Below are positions 9,790-20,754 of a stretch of 64,000 nucleotides of DNA, piece after piece. Position 1 is the first letter of the stretch; each line of letters opens with the position of its first letter. The notes beneath the pieces were generated by a model, which ran no database searches, had not been told where the DNA came from, and was given only the letters and a program-made list of their open reading frames with translations. Both the position numbers and the translations under genes were made by a program. The stretch covers positions 386,087,187-386,151,186 of the forward strand of contig JAUMIR010000001.1 of the NCBI GenBank assembly GCA_030847615.1, given 5' to 3'. Source of the stretch: Gambelia wislizenii. Lineage: Eukaryota > Chordata > Lepidosauria > Squamata > Crotaphytidae.

Positions 9790-11340
9790 CATGGTTGTCA
9801 GTTCTTGTGAAAATTCTATCATACACATGAAAAATGTGATGCAGCATTGCTGGAGATGAATGGTTCTTCTTTCATAGTAGTTGGCATCTGTGACAGAAAG
9901 ATCAATAAATCAAAACTTTGATGGGCCCCTCCTAATCCTGCTATGTGTTATTCATATAAAATACAGTATGTGACAACTCCCTGATCACAAATGTGCATTA
10001 TTTATGAATGCCCAGCCTTAGTCAGATACGTGCCAATGCCAGAGTACTTAGTGATTTCTTGATTAAATCCCAGCCTCAAGTATAAAATTTAGATTCCATT
10101 TTCTTTTCATGACTTTTGTTTTAATTCTTCAGAAATAAGATTATTATAGTGGACCCAATGCAGCAGAACTTTTCTGTTAGAAAGCAAAATGCAATGGCCC
10201 ACAAAGAAAGGATGGGGTCACAGAGAGAGGCAAAGAAGAGCTTAAATTATTTGTCAAGATCACAGTGATCAATCTCTGTTTGGTCAGTCTTTGAATCCTG
10301 TTTACCTCTTAAACACTTCCTATTATCTCCTGCTTAGAGATCTGGTTGACTGCTTAGGTTAGAATTCCCAGACTTTTCATATGCTTGCTATGTTTTGTTC
10401 CTGACTGGCATTTTGTGGCCACATAGTGGGAGCTGTTATGTCTGTATTTGGCAGTGCCCTATGTATGGAACTGTATAATTGTTTTGATTGCAAGGATGAT
10501 GTGCTGTGTGGATTCTTTTGAAGAAAATGTGCAGGTTTTATTTATTTTACCCCACTCTGGATGTTTACAGAGCTTGTAATCAAATGAAGTAAACATTGTG
10601 GCTGGGAAACTTTCCCAAAGAGGTCCCTGTTTTAATTCAAAATGTGTATGAGCTCTCTCCTCCTCCATATCAGGAGGACTTTGATCATTTCTCAGGTAGG
10701 ACATTTTAAAAGAAACTGTACTAAGTGTCAGTTTTCTCTTTCAAAAGTTTCACAAGTGAAAGTGTCTCCACTATCTACAGTTCTGACATTCAGACTCTGA
10801 TTAAATTAATCTTAGTTTTAAAGGAAGTTGAATACAGAGATGGAAATATATTGACACATGTCAATACATTATCAATTTTTATTATCTTGCCCATCACTAG
10901 AAAATACTTGAATTAAAAATAAGAAAAATCCCTAAAACTCTTATCAAAGTTTAGAAAATTGTTTAAAAACACAATTGATCTGAGACTGCAAAAGATATAT
11001 ATTGTGGGATTATTTTAATTTGCAGTAATGTGCAGAAGGTGCTGAAATGAGGGTGAGAGTTGTGCAGTTCACTGAATCAAATGTGTTGATTTGTCTCCCC
11101 TGGGTTTTTTAAAATCCAGGATTGGTTGTCCATTAAACTATTTGTTTAAAAATGCCTTAGAAGGAGGTTACAAATGCCCATTTTCATTCTTTTCCAGCCT
11201 CTGTGGCTCCCACAAAACAAACTCTCAAAATACACTTAACACATAAGAAGAGACATATTCAATCTCTTTTCACATACTGGTTTAAAACAACCCACAAGCC
11301 GGATAGAAGGGCATAAACTCCCTTCTGCTCATGCTTCCCA
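9790..11340. other. Unassigned intergenic sequence
   Basis: No gene or recognisable repeat in about 1.5 kb. The longest open frame (81 codons, minus, 10459-10704) has no domain signature and is treated as chance. Confidence 0.4.
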
Positions 11341-11344
11341 CCCA

Positions 11345-11470
11345 GAAGATACATTTGTTGTCATTGTGTGCAACTTACGGTAACCCTAAAAAAGTCATTT
11401 CCGACTTACAGTAACCCTAAGGTGAACCTATCCCAGGGTTTTCTGAGGGCTGAGAGTATGTGTGAGATGA
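11345..11470 (-). mobile_element. Bov-B-tailed SINE, 3' part with internal duplication
   Basis: The tail block occurs twice in a row: GTGCAACTTACGGTAACCCTAA and then CATTTCCGACTTACAGTAACCC TAAGGTGAACC with GGGTTTTCTGAGGGCTGAGAG. The repeated 'cttacrgtaaccctaa' unit suggests a local duplication or two stacked tails. The tRNA head is absent. Confidence 0.55.
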
Positions 11471-11499
11471 TATACACAGGCATAATTTGTCTGAGACTG

Positions 11500-11800
11500 A
11501 CAAACTGATTGGTCTGATACGTGATTTGGGAACATGGATAGTTCCATCTTCCATGAGCTTGTCCAATTCCCTTTTGAAGCTGTACATTGTGTAGTAGATT
11601 AAATATAAGCTGTGGGAGAAAGTACTTCCTCTTATTTCCTGTCCTGAATCTCCAACTATTCAGTTTCAGTGAGTGATGCAGCTTCTGTTATTGTGAGGAC
11701 TGGCGGGGAGGGGGGATGTTCCCTCTGTCCACTTTCTCTGCACCTGGTATAATTTTATACGCCCCGATCATGGCTCCTGTTACTCATCTTTTTCCATTTT
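11500..11800 (-). mobile_element. Old CR1/L3-like LINE fragment
   Basis: The reverse complement carries the block corresponding to 'gatgagataaaattatacc', the position of the RGDMI..FKYLKG region at the end of CR1-group ORF2, followed by blocks for the 'GTACTTCCTCTTATTTCCTG' and 'TTTTGAAGCTGT' consensus parts. It is more diverged from the 57-60 kb CR1 than the other copies, so it belongs to an older subfamily. Confidence 0.5.
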
Positions 11801-11802
11801 TT

Positions 11803-11840
11803 TTAGTATTAGTATTTAGTATTTAGTATTAGTATTTCTA
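11803..11840. repeat. Tandem TAGTATT repeat
   Basis: Repeated TTAGTATT units with a unit of about 6 to 7 bases. Confidence 0.75.
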
Positions 11841-11904
11841 TACTACCTCTCATGTGTACAAATCCCACAATCTTACACAAGCACCCTAAACCAGGGATGA
11901 TGGT

Positions 11905-12545
11905 TATGATGATGATAAAAATTTTATTTCTTACCCACCTCTCCCAAAGGATCGAGGCAGGGTACAGTATGAATTAAAATACAATATATAACATAAAATC
12001 ATTAAACACACAAGTAAAAATATATAGGGTTAAAACAAACATTACATTAAAATCACCCACAAACTTAGGACTTTTTCGGATGCGAAGAAAGTAACGCAAG
12101 CAGCCTTGTCAGCTTGCGAGGCTGCTGCGCTGCAAAGCTTCCCTTTCGTATGACGCTTGCCCCTGCCGGTACTTTTGAGGTACCGCGAGGAGAGTTGAGC
12201 GTCATATTTCATCATTTTTTTACTCACGATCAACGTCCGTGAGTAAAAAATGACGAAATACGACGCTCAACTCTCCCCGCGGTACCGCAACAGTACCGGT
12301 AGGGGCAAGCATCATACGAAAGGGACGCTTTGCAGCGCAGCAGCCTCCCAAGCTGACAAGGCTGCTTGCGTTATTTTTCAGCGTCCGATAAAGTCCTTAA
12401 AATACAAATTAAAATTCATAGATTAAAATCAACTGGGTAGGCCTGCCAGAAGAGATAGATCTATAGTACTTTTTAAAATTCTGACAGTGTGTTTAGCTGT
12501 CAAATCTCTTCTAGCAGGTCAAGCACCACCCAGCCTCCCTCCAAA
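11905..12545 (-). mobile_element. L2-like LINE 3' end, interrupted by a palindromic element
   Basis: On the minus strand the 3' tail is at 11905-11960 (TACCCACCTCTCCCAAAGGA in plus orientation). The 3' UTR-like A-rich part continues to 12064, and after the inserted element resumes at 12400 with ATACAAATTAAAATTCATAG and AGGCCTGCCAGAAGAGATAG. The same 'ggcctgctggaagagat' block is present in the L2-like copy at 32530-33254, which supports joining the two halves. Confidence 0.6.
12068..12396. mobile_element. CpG-rich palindromic MITE, copy 1
   Basis: Nearly the whole 329 bp is one inverted repeat. The arms start GGACTTTTTCGGATGCG and end CGTCCGATAAAGTCC and meet at a short loop around GATCAACGTCC. 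Internal arm blocks such as GCCGGTACTTTTGAGGTACC face GGTACCGCAACAGTACCGG. A TTA triplet flanks both ends (12065-12067 and 12397-12399). About 27 CpGs by hand count, far above the surrounding DNA. No coding capacity. The 3-bp duplication would suit a PIF/Harbinger-type transposase, but that is inference. Copy 2 is at 61731-62058. Confidence 0.85.
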
Positions 12546-12550
12546 ACCTG

Positions 12551-12592
12551 TGTGTGTGTGTGTGTCTGTGCACGCACGCACGCGTGCATGTT
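12551..12592. repeat. (GT)n / (CGCA)n microsatellite
   Basis: GTGTGTGTGTGTGTCTGTG is followed by CACGCACGCACGCG. Confidence 0.85.
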
Positions 12593-12837
12593 GGGGCACT
12601 TTTTCTGACAAAAAGTTAAAAGTTTTAAAAAAGAGGGCAGACATGTGGCAAGAGAGTGGTCCCCCAGCTTACTTCAGAGTGTCAATACAGTCCCCCCAAC
12701 CCCTGACAGTTCTCCACTCTTGTCCTAAACAATGAGCAAACCAATAAAAAGTACATGCCTATGACATAGAAGAACATTCATACAGCTCATGGATAGAAAA
12801 ATGGAATGGTATTTCCCCCCAGTAGTTATTAATTAAA

Positions 12838-12900
12838 TAAATATTCCACCTTTCTCTTAGCATGAGATCCAGGGCAGCTAACAATATACCGTAAGTTTTT
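12838..12900 (-). mobile_element. LINE 3' tail trace
   Basis: ATAAATATTCCACCTTTCTC followed by TCCAGGGCAGCTAACAATAT is the reverse complement of an L2-like terminal tail; it is short and lacks coding sequence. Confidence 0.45.
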
Positions 12901-13119
12901 TGTGTTTTTTTTTAAACTGAAACACTATATAATACAAAAAAACCCCTGAAATAATATATAATTATATATTATTAAAACAGGGATGGGCAAATTGCCACAT
13001 GCAGCCCCACTTTTTTTTAGCCCCTAAAGCCCCACCAGTCCCTCCAACCCACCCATCTAAAAAAATTTTTTGCCCCAAGCCATGCTGAAAGCCCCCAAAT
13101 GCATGAAAACATATAAAAT

Positions 13120-15837
13120 GTTTATTTTAATTGATTGAGTAAAATATTTATATCCTGCCCTTTAACCAAATATCTCAGGGCAACTTACAATAACATCAAC
13201 TTAAAACAATAAATAATTACAAAGATTTAAAAGATTAAAAATATATTAAATAATTTCTCAGTTTAAAAGCAGACAATTTAAAACAGGTTAAAACAATCTT
13301 TAATAATGTAACCATAAAATGTGTGCAACCTAGATAAAATTAGTTTTGCCCAAAGATTTTAATAAAAAGCCAGGTTTAACTTGGCGCTGAAACGATTCCC
13401 ACATTGGTGCCAATCAGGCCTCCAGAGGGAGGCCACCACCAGGGTGCCACTGCAGAAAAGGCCCTCTCCTATGTTGTCTCACAATGTATCTCCCCTGCTG
13501 ATGAGACACAATGAAGGGCCCCTCCAATACATCTCAATTCCCAGGCAGGCATATATATAGAGAGAGGTGCTCCCTAAAGTATTGAGGTCCCCAGCTGTTT
13601 AGGCCTTTAAATGCCAGCACTTTGAATTCAGAATGGAAATGTATTGGCAGCCAGTGCGATTTCTTCAGAACAAATGTTTTATGATAGCTGAATGGAATTC
13701 CAGTGAGCATTTTGCCCTAGCTGCAGTTTCCGAGTCGTCTTTAAGGGCAGCCCCGCGTACAGTGCATTGTAGTAGTCTAACCAGGACATTACCAGTGCAT
13801 GGACTACTGTAGCTAACTTATCCCTGTCCAGGAAAGGTCATAGCTTGTGGGCCAGTCAAAGATGGCTCCAAGCAGTCCAAGCCACTGAGTCTCTGGGCCT
13901 CCAGTGACAAGGATGGATCTAAGAGTACTCCCAAACTATGTACCTGCTCCTTCAGGGGGAGTACAACTGCATCCAGAGCAGGTAAACTACCCAAATCCCT
14001 GAGTTGAGAAGCACCAGTCTACAGAGCCTCCATCTAATCAGGATTCAGCTTCAGTTTATTCATCCTCATCCAGCCCTTTACAGCATCCAGGCATTGCTCC
14101 AGCACCTCCGCAGCCTCAGCCAACACTAATGCCAAGGAGAAGTAGAGCTGAGTGACATCAGTATACTGATGGCACCCAATCCCAAAACTCTAATGACCTC
14201 TCCCAACTGCCTCATATAGACATTGAATGGCATGGGAGACAAGATAGAACGCTATGGCACCCCACAGTGCAATGACAATGGGGCTCAACAGGAGTCCCCC
14301 AATGCCACTGTCTGGAACCAACCTTGCAGATAGGAGTGGAAACACTATAAAACAGTGGCTTCTACTCCCATCTGCCAGAGCCAGTCCAGTAAGACACCAT
14401 TATCAATGGTATCAAAAGCTGCTAAGAGACCCAGGAGGATCAACAAGGTAGCACTCTCCCATCTTTTCCTTGAAGTAGGTCATCAGTCAGAGCAACCATG
14501 GCTACCTCATTATCATACCCTGGCCTGAAACTAGACTGAAATGTGTCCAGATAATCTGTTTCCTCCAAGAACATCTGAAGCTGCCCAACCACCTCATGTT
14601 CAAGCACCTTGTCCAGATATAGAATATTTGTGGTAGTTATCACATACTTCTGGGCCCAGGGAGGTCCTCTTCCGGAGAGGGTGCACTACAGCTTCCTTCA
14701 AGGCAGCAGCCACTTCCCCCTGATGTAATGAGGCATTTACTGCCCTTTGAATCCACCCAATCAATCCACATCTGCTAGATCTTAATAACTTAAATGGGCA
14801 AGAATCAAGACTACATGCAATGGGATGGACTGATTCAAGAATCTTGTCCGCATCAGCAGGCCTCAGTAACTAAGCCCAAGAAAATTGACCAGATGGTTTA
14901 CTGGACACCTCCCTAGATTCTGCAGTAACTGTGCCATCAAGTTTTGAACTAACATGAATTACTTTCTGCTCAAAGTGTCTGGCAATTCATCACAGCAGAC
15001 AACCAATCTAATCCTGGTCTCTCCGAGGCTGACCCCAATAGGTTCTTTCCCACTTAGAAAAGCTCTGCTGGATGGTGTGCTGAGGATGGAATAGAGGAGG
15101 CATAATAAGTTCTTTTTTACCACCTGCATAGTAAACATAACAAAAGGTCTTTACCTGTTTTCAGTCGTATTCATTCCATGACCTACACCACTTGCACTCT
15201 AGCCTTCATCTAGCCTGTTTCATTGTCTGTAGCTCTTCTATAAACCAAGGTGAATTATGGATTGGGCATGTAGGAGATTGCATCAATGGCCCTTTCCACC
15301 CCACAATTTCATAGTGAGAACAAGGCCTTGACAGAATCACCAGCGCTATCAGCTAGGAAATCCCTCGGAGCGTTCAGGAATCCTTAAGATTGCATATGTC
15401 GCTGGGGGAGGACCCCCGCCCCTGCAAGGAAGGTCTGCCACTGCCAAATCAAATTTCACAAGGATGTGATCTGACCATGACAATGAGGTTGTTGTACACC
15501 CCCTAAACCAGATCATTCTCCATCCAACAGCAAAAACCAAGTCTAAGATATGTCCTGCCACATGTGTCAGACCAATGATGTACAGAGATGTCCTATGGTT
15601 CTCATGGTAGCCATGAAGCCTGGAGCAGGTCCTGTCAGGACAACCTCAGAATGGATATTGAAGTTCCCCAGAACTTACCAAGCCCCACAAGTACACCAGA
15701 ACCCTACTACCCCAATATCTTTGTTTTCCTTTGCAGTGCCTCTAAAAATGTAATCATTTGAGAGGCAATGATGAGACCCATGGGAGGGAACTAGTATGGA
15801 AATGAACATCTGGCCCTTACTCTTTTGCCCTTCTTCT
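13120..15837 (-). mobile_element. L2-like LINE, endonuclease to 3' end (decayed)
   Basis: Read from 15837 down on the minus strand: GHILDLVFAVGW and WSDHILVKFDL (end of the AP-endonuclease, SDH motif), then VLEHEVVGQLQMFLEETDYL with FRPGYDNEVAMVALTDDLL (RT domain), AVKGWMRMNKLKLNPD and HSLGVLLDPSLSLEAQ (RT thumb), and VHALVMSWLDYYNALYAGLP. The tail is GCAGGATATAAATATTTTAC. Many stops and frameshifts make it a dead copy. Order and motifs fit the L2/CR1 group. Its 5' side is abutted by an RTE-like LINE at 15838. Confidence 0.8.
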
Positions 15838-16955
15838 CTCTCTCTCTGGCTTTTCTTCACAAACGAAGATTCAGGAAGGACTCATCCCGCGCTTTCTGCA
15901 AGCGCGCTGATGACTAAAAAGGCCAATCCGAGATAAACAAGTCCGGTTGCAAAAAGCACAGCAGAAGGTCTCCTTGGGTGATGTTTTTGGGTTGTGATTC
16001 TTTCTGCGTTGTCGTTTCTCTTCAAGACTGTTCGTCGTGAGTTCTCAAATAAGGCTGCAGCATTGTGGATAGTGCATCTCCATGCCTCCCGATGTGAGGC
16101 CAGGGCGGACCACTGTTGGTGATCAATTTGGCCAAGCCTGAGATGTTGTTTCAAGAAGTCTTTGTATCGCTTTTTTGGAGCGCCCCTCTTACGCTGACCC
16201 GTGGTGAGTTCACCGTAGAGTAGTATTTTTGGGAGGCGATGGTCCTCCATCCTAGAAACGTGCCCTGCCCAGCGTAGCTGTGTTCTCAATATCATGGCCT
16301 CAATGCTGGTGATCCCTGCTTGCTCAAGGACAGCAACATTTGTCACATAGTCAGTCCAGTGTATATTTAGGATTGTGCGTAGACAGCGCTGATGAAAGCG
16401 CTCAAGGAGTCGTAGGTGGTGGCGATAGGTGACCCATGTTTCAGATCCATAAAGGAGGATAGACAGTACGATGGCTCTATACACACTGATTTTTGTGCTT
16501 TGCCTCAGGTGTTTATTGCTCCAGACTCTTTTGTGAAGTCTTCCAAATGCACTATATGCCTTTGCTAATCTGTGATCGATCTCTTTGTCAATCTTGGCAT
16601 CTGAGGAGATGATGCTTCCCAGGTAGGTGAACTGCTGAACGGACTTGAGCACTGATTTGCCGACGGCAATGTGGGGATGGTGGTGTTCGTCCTGTGGTGC
16701 AGGCTGGTAAAGAACTTCTGTTTTCTTCAGGTTGACTTCTAGCCCAAACAGCTCTGCAGCTGTTGCAAAGCAGGATGTTAGGCGCTGCAGAGCTGCTTCT
16801 GTGTGGGCAACAAGGGCAGCATCATCGGCGAAGAGCAGCTCACGGACTAGATAGTTTAGAGTCTTAGTGTGAGCCCTCAGACGGCTTAAGTTAAACAAGC
16901 TACCATCAGTACGGTAGCGTATATAGATGCCGTCGCCCACCACTGAGTTAAAATA
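15838..16955 (-). pseudogene. RTE-like LINE, C-terminal RT to 3' end, copy 2
   Basis: This is the best-preserved copy, with an open frame of 369 codons on the minus strand (15882-16991). It begins inside the reverse transcriptase: LLFADDAALVAHTEAAL carries the FADD catalytic box. It continues with FTYLGSIISSDAKIDKEID, LYGSETWVTYRHHLRLLERF, LRWAGHVSRMEDHRLPK, and a basic RKRGAPKKRYKD block. In another frame the end resembles a Cys/His motif (IGLFSHQRAC in the copy at 34 kb), so a frameshift lies near 16000. The ATG at 16989 lies in flanking DNA and is not a real start. The 3' end is an AG-repeat. I saw no target duplication here. Confidence 0.8.
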
Positions 16956-16964
16956 CATCCAAAG

Positions 16965-17530
16965 CATAATAAGGCTAAAAATGCAGTACATCCCATTAAA
17001 ACTTCCTTCTGCCGCTAATTAAAAGATGACGGCCTGTTTAAATAAAAAAGTCTTTGCCTGCTGGCAGAAAGAGAGCAGAGGTAGAACCAAGTGAGTTTCT
17101 GTAGGAGGGGGTTCCATAACCTGGGAGATGTTTTCTGTGCCCCCATCAGACAGGCACATGAGGATGATGCATGCTTGACATCAGACATGCCAACACTGAG
17201 GCCTGTTGTACTGTAGGGGGGAGATCATTCTATAGTGTTGGTAATAGAGGGGAAAAGAGACCCCCAAAAGAGAGGGCCATCTCTGTGTCATTGCCAAATG
17301 GAATATGTAGACCATGACATGGGCAACAGTGCTTTCCCTGTTGATCACAGTGGCCTGTACTTTCGTATAGCGAGAGATATTCCTTGGGATAATTTTGCCC
17401 TGAATTATACAGGGCTTTAAATACTAATATAACCATAATCAAGCAGGTGGCAAAAGGTGGCATCATATGATTTATGACAGACAGAACAAATTGTCAGCAG
17501 GGAGGCATAAAAGCATTTAGTGTATGTACA
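16965..17530 (-). mobile_element. Second L2-like LINE 3' fragment
   Basis: The minus-strand frame 17466-17230 reads FKALYNSGQNYPKEYLSLYES and HGLHIPFGNDTEMALSF, corresponding to the C-terminal FKALN..GP.YL and LH.P....TE blocks of L2-like ORF2. The 3' UTR extends down to about 16965. It lies directly upstream (minus sense) of the RTE-like copy. Confidence 0.6.
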
Positions 17531-17534
17531 GTAG

Positions 17535-18035
17535 GAAAAAAAATCTACTGTGCTTGGAAGCATGCAGGAGTTTGAAAACACAACCAAAAGTGTAACAAAG
17601 TTTTTCCCTCCAAAAATGACATAAGTTCAAGACAACCCTAAGATCTACTTGCAAGGCAAGCAGATTGGAAAATTAAATCTTTTAACCAAAGAATGTAGGT
17701 ACTCCTTCATACATAACTACATAAACGGGGAATGGGCAACTGTGGGTAGACCAGGAGCCAGTTTCCAGAATGCTGAAGTGCTTGAGGGCAGCATTTTTGT
17801 TTTATCATTTTAATGTTGGGGTTATTTAACATAACATGCTTTTGAGTTTTGTAAGATCACAGTCTGCTTCTGGCATAAGGGTCACTTAGCATATACTCCC
17901 CAACATAGGCCAGCTCTATCCAGCGATGTCTTTTATTTCAATGCCACATTTGATGAGGACACAGAAAAGAACAGGCTGTGGAAATCCTTTCCATGGGAGG
18001 TTTGGTTGACTCTCTGTAATCTTTCTGCCAGTAGG
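17535..18035. other. Unassigned intergenic sequence
   Basis: No recognisable gene or repeat. An open frame of 170 codons on the minus strand (17933-18445) overlaps the LINE tail below and shows no family signature. Confidence 0.4.
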
Positions 18036-18039
18036 CAGA

Positions 18040-18147
18040 GAATTTTTTTAGCTGGACTTTGTTTTAAATGTTTGCAAGCCACATCCCTTGTCACGAGAAA
18101 GAAGGGGTATAAATAAAATAAAATGTGAAATAAAATAAAATACAGTA
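18040..18147 (+). mobile_element. L2-like LINE 3' tail
   Basis: TTTGCAAGCCACATCCCTTG followed by AGAAAGAAGGGGTATAAATA and AAAATAAAATG repeats has the typical tail pattern 'aagccrc...agaaggggtataaataaa'. Confidence 0.55.
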
Positions 18148-18149
18148 AA

Positions 18150-19335
18150 TGGCAGTCTGAGCCGGCCCTCAGAGACAAGGCGTTGTGAGAAGGGTGACTA
18201 AGGAAATTGCCTGTCCCTTCTTGAAAGGCATTTCCCCAAGTCACTTGATAATCCCATGGCTCCAAGGACTTTCTTGAAGCAACTCTTGGTTGGGCTGTTT
18301 GGTCACCCCTTTCTTTCCTTTCTATCTGCAGCCATTTGTCCTTTCCTGCTGCTGCTTGTACAGAGGGGTTTGGGATACCTACTTGCAAAAGCAATAAAAA
18401 TATCCAGTTGTCACCCATCCACTTATAGGATCCAGGCTTAGACATTATTTACTTCTCCATGACCCATCTTCACTCCAGATAAAAATGCCCTTGCATTGAA
18501 TAAGTCAAATCACACATACTGTAGAAAACTAGAGAAAACTGCCCACCAACTACCGTAACAGATGTCCTGCATGTACCCATCCCTTCTCAGAAAGGTTTAT
18601 GGAATGGCCCTTGTAAATACAATACAATAAAATCATAACTCCTTAACAGCCTTAAAATAGAACAAAGATAGAAAAACATATGGATGTAGCATACAGATTC
18701 CTGGAAGGAAGGAAGGCCAAAAAAAAAAAAAAAAACACAAGTTGGATATCCCATGGGCTTGATTTATTAAAACTTTGTTCATGGGGAGTCAGTCCTCATG
18801 CTCATTAACCTTCTTTCTATAAAAGATCAGTTTTCTCACATTTTGTTTTTGTTTTAGAAAAAAGAGATCTCCATCCATGAATGGGGCCTTTCAGTTTTTA
18901 ATCATAAGACTGTACCATATTGTTCCGTTCTTTTATCCCCAAATTCCTTTTTTCCTCGTCTAAATACTTTTCCATATTGTGAAATGCATCCATAAGTCCT
19001 CCAGCAAATACTCTTAAGTAGCTAATTTTGAGTAATACCTTTTCCTTCAGAGTCAGTGAGTAGTTCACCTTTGACCTTTTATATCACCATCCGGGAGGAG
19101 TTCCCCTTAAAAACCTGCTTGTGGTTGGCATGCAAGAAGTGGGCTTTTTGTCTGACTGACTTCAGAGTTTTCTGAAGGCAGCTCTTTATGTTGCTACTGC
19201 CCTCCCCTTCTGTTTGTTTCAGCTAATGCCCTAAATAGTAGTTTATCAGCAATGCCTTTCTGAGGTCATCCCCACCCCCCAGCTAAAACATGGGACATTC
19301 CTGTTTTTCAGCAGTATCTGTCTGGAATTGTATGT
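18150..19335. other. Unassigned intergenic sequence
   Basis: No gene or recognisable family is visible. There is a poly(A) run at 18719-18737. Confidence 0.4.
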
Positions 19336-19336
19336 C

Positions 19337-19435
19337 TAACAATGCAATTCTATACATGTCTACTCAGAAGCAAGCCTCTTTGAGCTCAGTGAGATTTATC
19401 CCCATGTCAGTGTATATGTGTAATCTATAGACATC
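19337..19435. repeat. Short palindromic repeat ('tactcagaag' family)
   Basis: AATGCAATTCTATACATGTC TACTCAGAAGCAAGCCTCTT and GAGATTTATCCCCATGTCAG form a member of a roughly 100-base repeat with inverted ends. Other traces are at 4465, 6500 and 31935. Confidence 0.5.
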
Positions 19436-19639
19436 TTTGCCTTTGAATACTCTCCTTCAGATATAAATTCACAAGTTATACCTCTAAGTTACAAGTTAAT
19501 AAGTTGTAACTACTCTCTACAGTGGGCATAAAAAGTTGTGGCTGGTCCTGGAATTTCAGGAGAAACAAATTGGACTGGGAGAACATTGTGTATATTTAAA
19601 AACATTCATTCACACACACACAATAACTACAGCTACCAC

Positions 19640-19802
19640 TCCTGCCAAGTCCCAAGGTTTTTGGTTGCTCCAGAGGAGTCCTCTGTTAGTTCCTGGGGAA
19701 CATCAGATGGGGAGGTGCACTTGTGCTCATGGGCATCTGGTTGAGCACTGTGAACAAAATATTGAACCAGATGGGCCTTTGGTCTGATCCTGTTTTCGTG
19801 AT
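19640..19802 (+). mobile_element. CR1/L3-like 3' end
   Basis: GGCATCTGGTTGAGCACTGTG, AACCAGATGGGCCTTTGGTC and TGATCCTGTTTTCGTG match the 3' block that in opposite orientation forms 20890-20960 (CTGCTGGATCAGAGTGAAGG). Non-coding. Confidence 0.5.
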
Positions 19803-19804
19803 TA

Positions 19805-20470
19805 GTTAACAGAGTTATGAATGGAATCATCATCAAACAGAAACACTACTGAAGTTTTCATGTATTTTTTCCTGGGACAGTTAAAGGTGTGAAGATGTAT
19901 TGTAGTGCAAAGGGAAAGAAGGTACAAGCTATAGCACAGTCGGTTATCACAGCTGCCATTTTAGGTTTCAGTATTTCTTGCCTAACAAAACCCTGTGACA
20001 TTCATTGGGTCGCACAACTTGAAGGCATATACAGGAGAATAATGGGAAAGGGCAAGTAGAAAACAAGGGTTAATGGCCAGCTTTGGGATATATATTAAAA
20101 GTGTTAGAGATAGTTGTGTATCTCCCGAGCAGAATAAATAGTATTTACAAGCAGAGGTTGAGCTACAACCAGTCCTACACCACCACCGCCCATCCACACA
20201 GGGTCTAGAAAATAAGTAAAACAGGCTTAATCATCTTCATAAAAACATATGAATTAGGTTTACTTTACAAATGCTACAGGTTTCATGATATCTCACAGTT
20301 CAGTAGCATGTGTTTTTCAAAAATGGGAAAGAGCGAGTGGGTGCAGACTACAAAACGCAGAATGAACAAAGACCATGAAACAGAAAATGGCATGAATGTT
20401 TACTACAGAGAGGTGTGTAAACTAGCAACTATGGAGAATAGGCATGCTAAGGTAGCTTCATCTAACAAAA
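19805..20470. other. Unassigned intergenic sequence
   Basis: I recognise no gene or repeat here. Confidence 0.4.
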
Positions 20471-20477
20471 TAAGAAA

Positions 20478-20590
20478 AGGGCTGGTGCCTTAAAGGCTGT
20501 CAAATTATGACATGAACTTCCATGGATTAGTCTAATTCATCAGGTGCACAAAGTGTTATCTTAAGTTACAGGTATACAGTATATCGCATA
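20478..20590 (-). mobile_element. Penelope-like 3' end with decayed hammerhead-like core
   Basis: The minus strand reads CTGATGA (20543 to 20537), then a potential stem ATTAGACTAAT, then GGAAG (around 20522-20518) followed by TTCATGTCATAATTTG and TTAAGGCACCAGCCC. The pattern CTGATGA-stem-GAA is that of hammerhead ribozymes known from Penelope-like element ends. No GIY-YIG or RT sequence is attached. The assignment rests on the pattern and on my memory of a widespread reptile repeat with this layout, so it is tentative. Confidence 0.4.
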
Positions 20591-20594
20591 GAAT

Positions 20595-20705
20595 TTTACT
20601 GTTTTAGTTGTATTTTTTAAAATCATTATAGGCCACCTTGAATACTATCTTGGGAGAAAGGTGGGATATAAATCCAATAAATAAATAAAATAAATAATAG
20701 TTTAG
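20595..20705 (+). mobile_element. L2-like LINE 3' tail
   Basis: TATAGGCCACCTTGAATACT and GGAGAAAGGTGGGATATAAA followed by AATAAATAAAATAAATAA is the standard LINE tail. Confidence 0.6.
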
Positions 20706-20754
20706 CAGGACAGGATTGTAAACTTTTATGTACAGACAGCAACAGTTACAATGA

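Noticed and set aside
12980..13110. hAT-like MITE starting CAGGGATGGGCAAATTGCC
   Set aside because: Only one end looks right; no inverted partner or 8-bp duplication could be found before the LINE tail at 13120.
16956..16991. Start codon of the RTE-like frame at 16989
   Set aside because: Homology begins well inside the reverse transcriptase; the upstream 35 bases belong to the adjacent LINE 3' UTR, so the ATG is accidental.
17933..18445. Open frame of 170 codons on the minus strand as a host gene
   Set aside because: It overlaps a LINE tail on the opposite strand, has low-complexity hydrophobic runs, no domain motif and no splice or promoter context. It is likely a chance frame.
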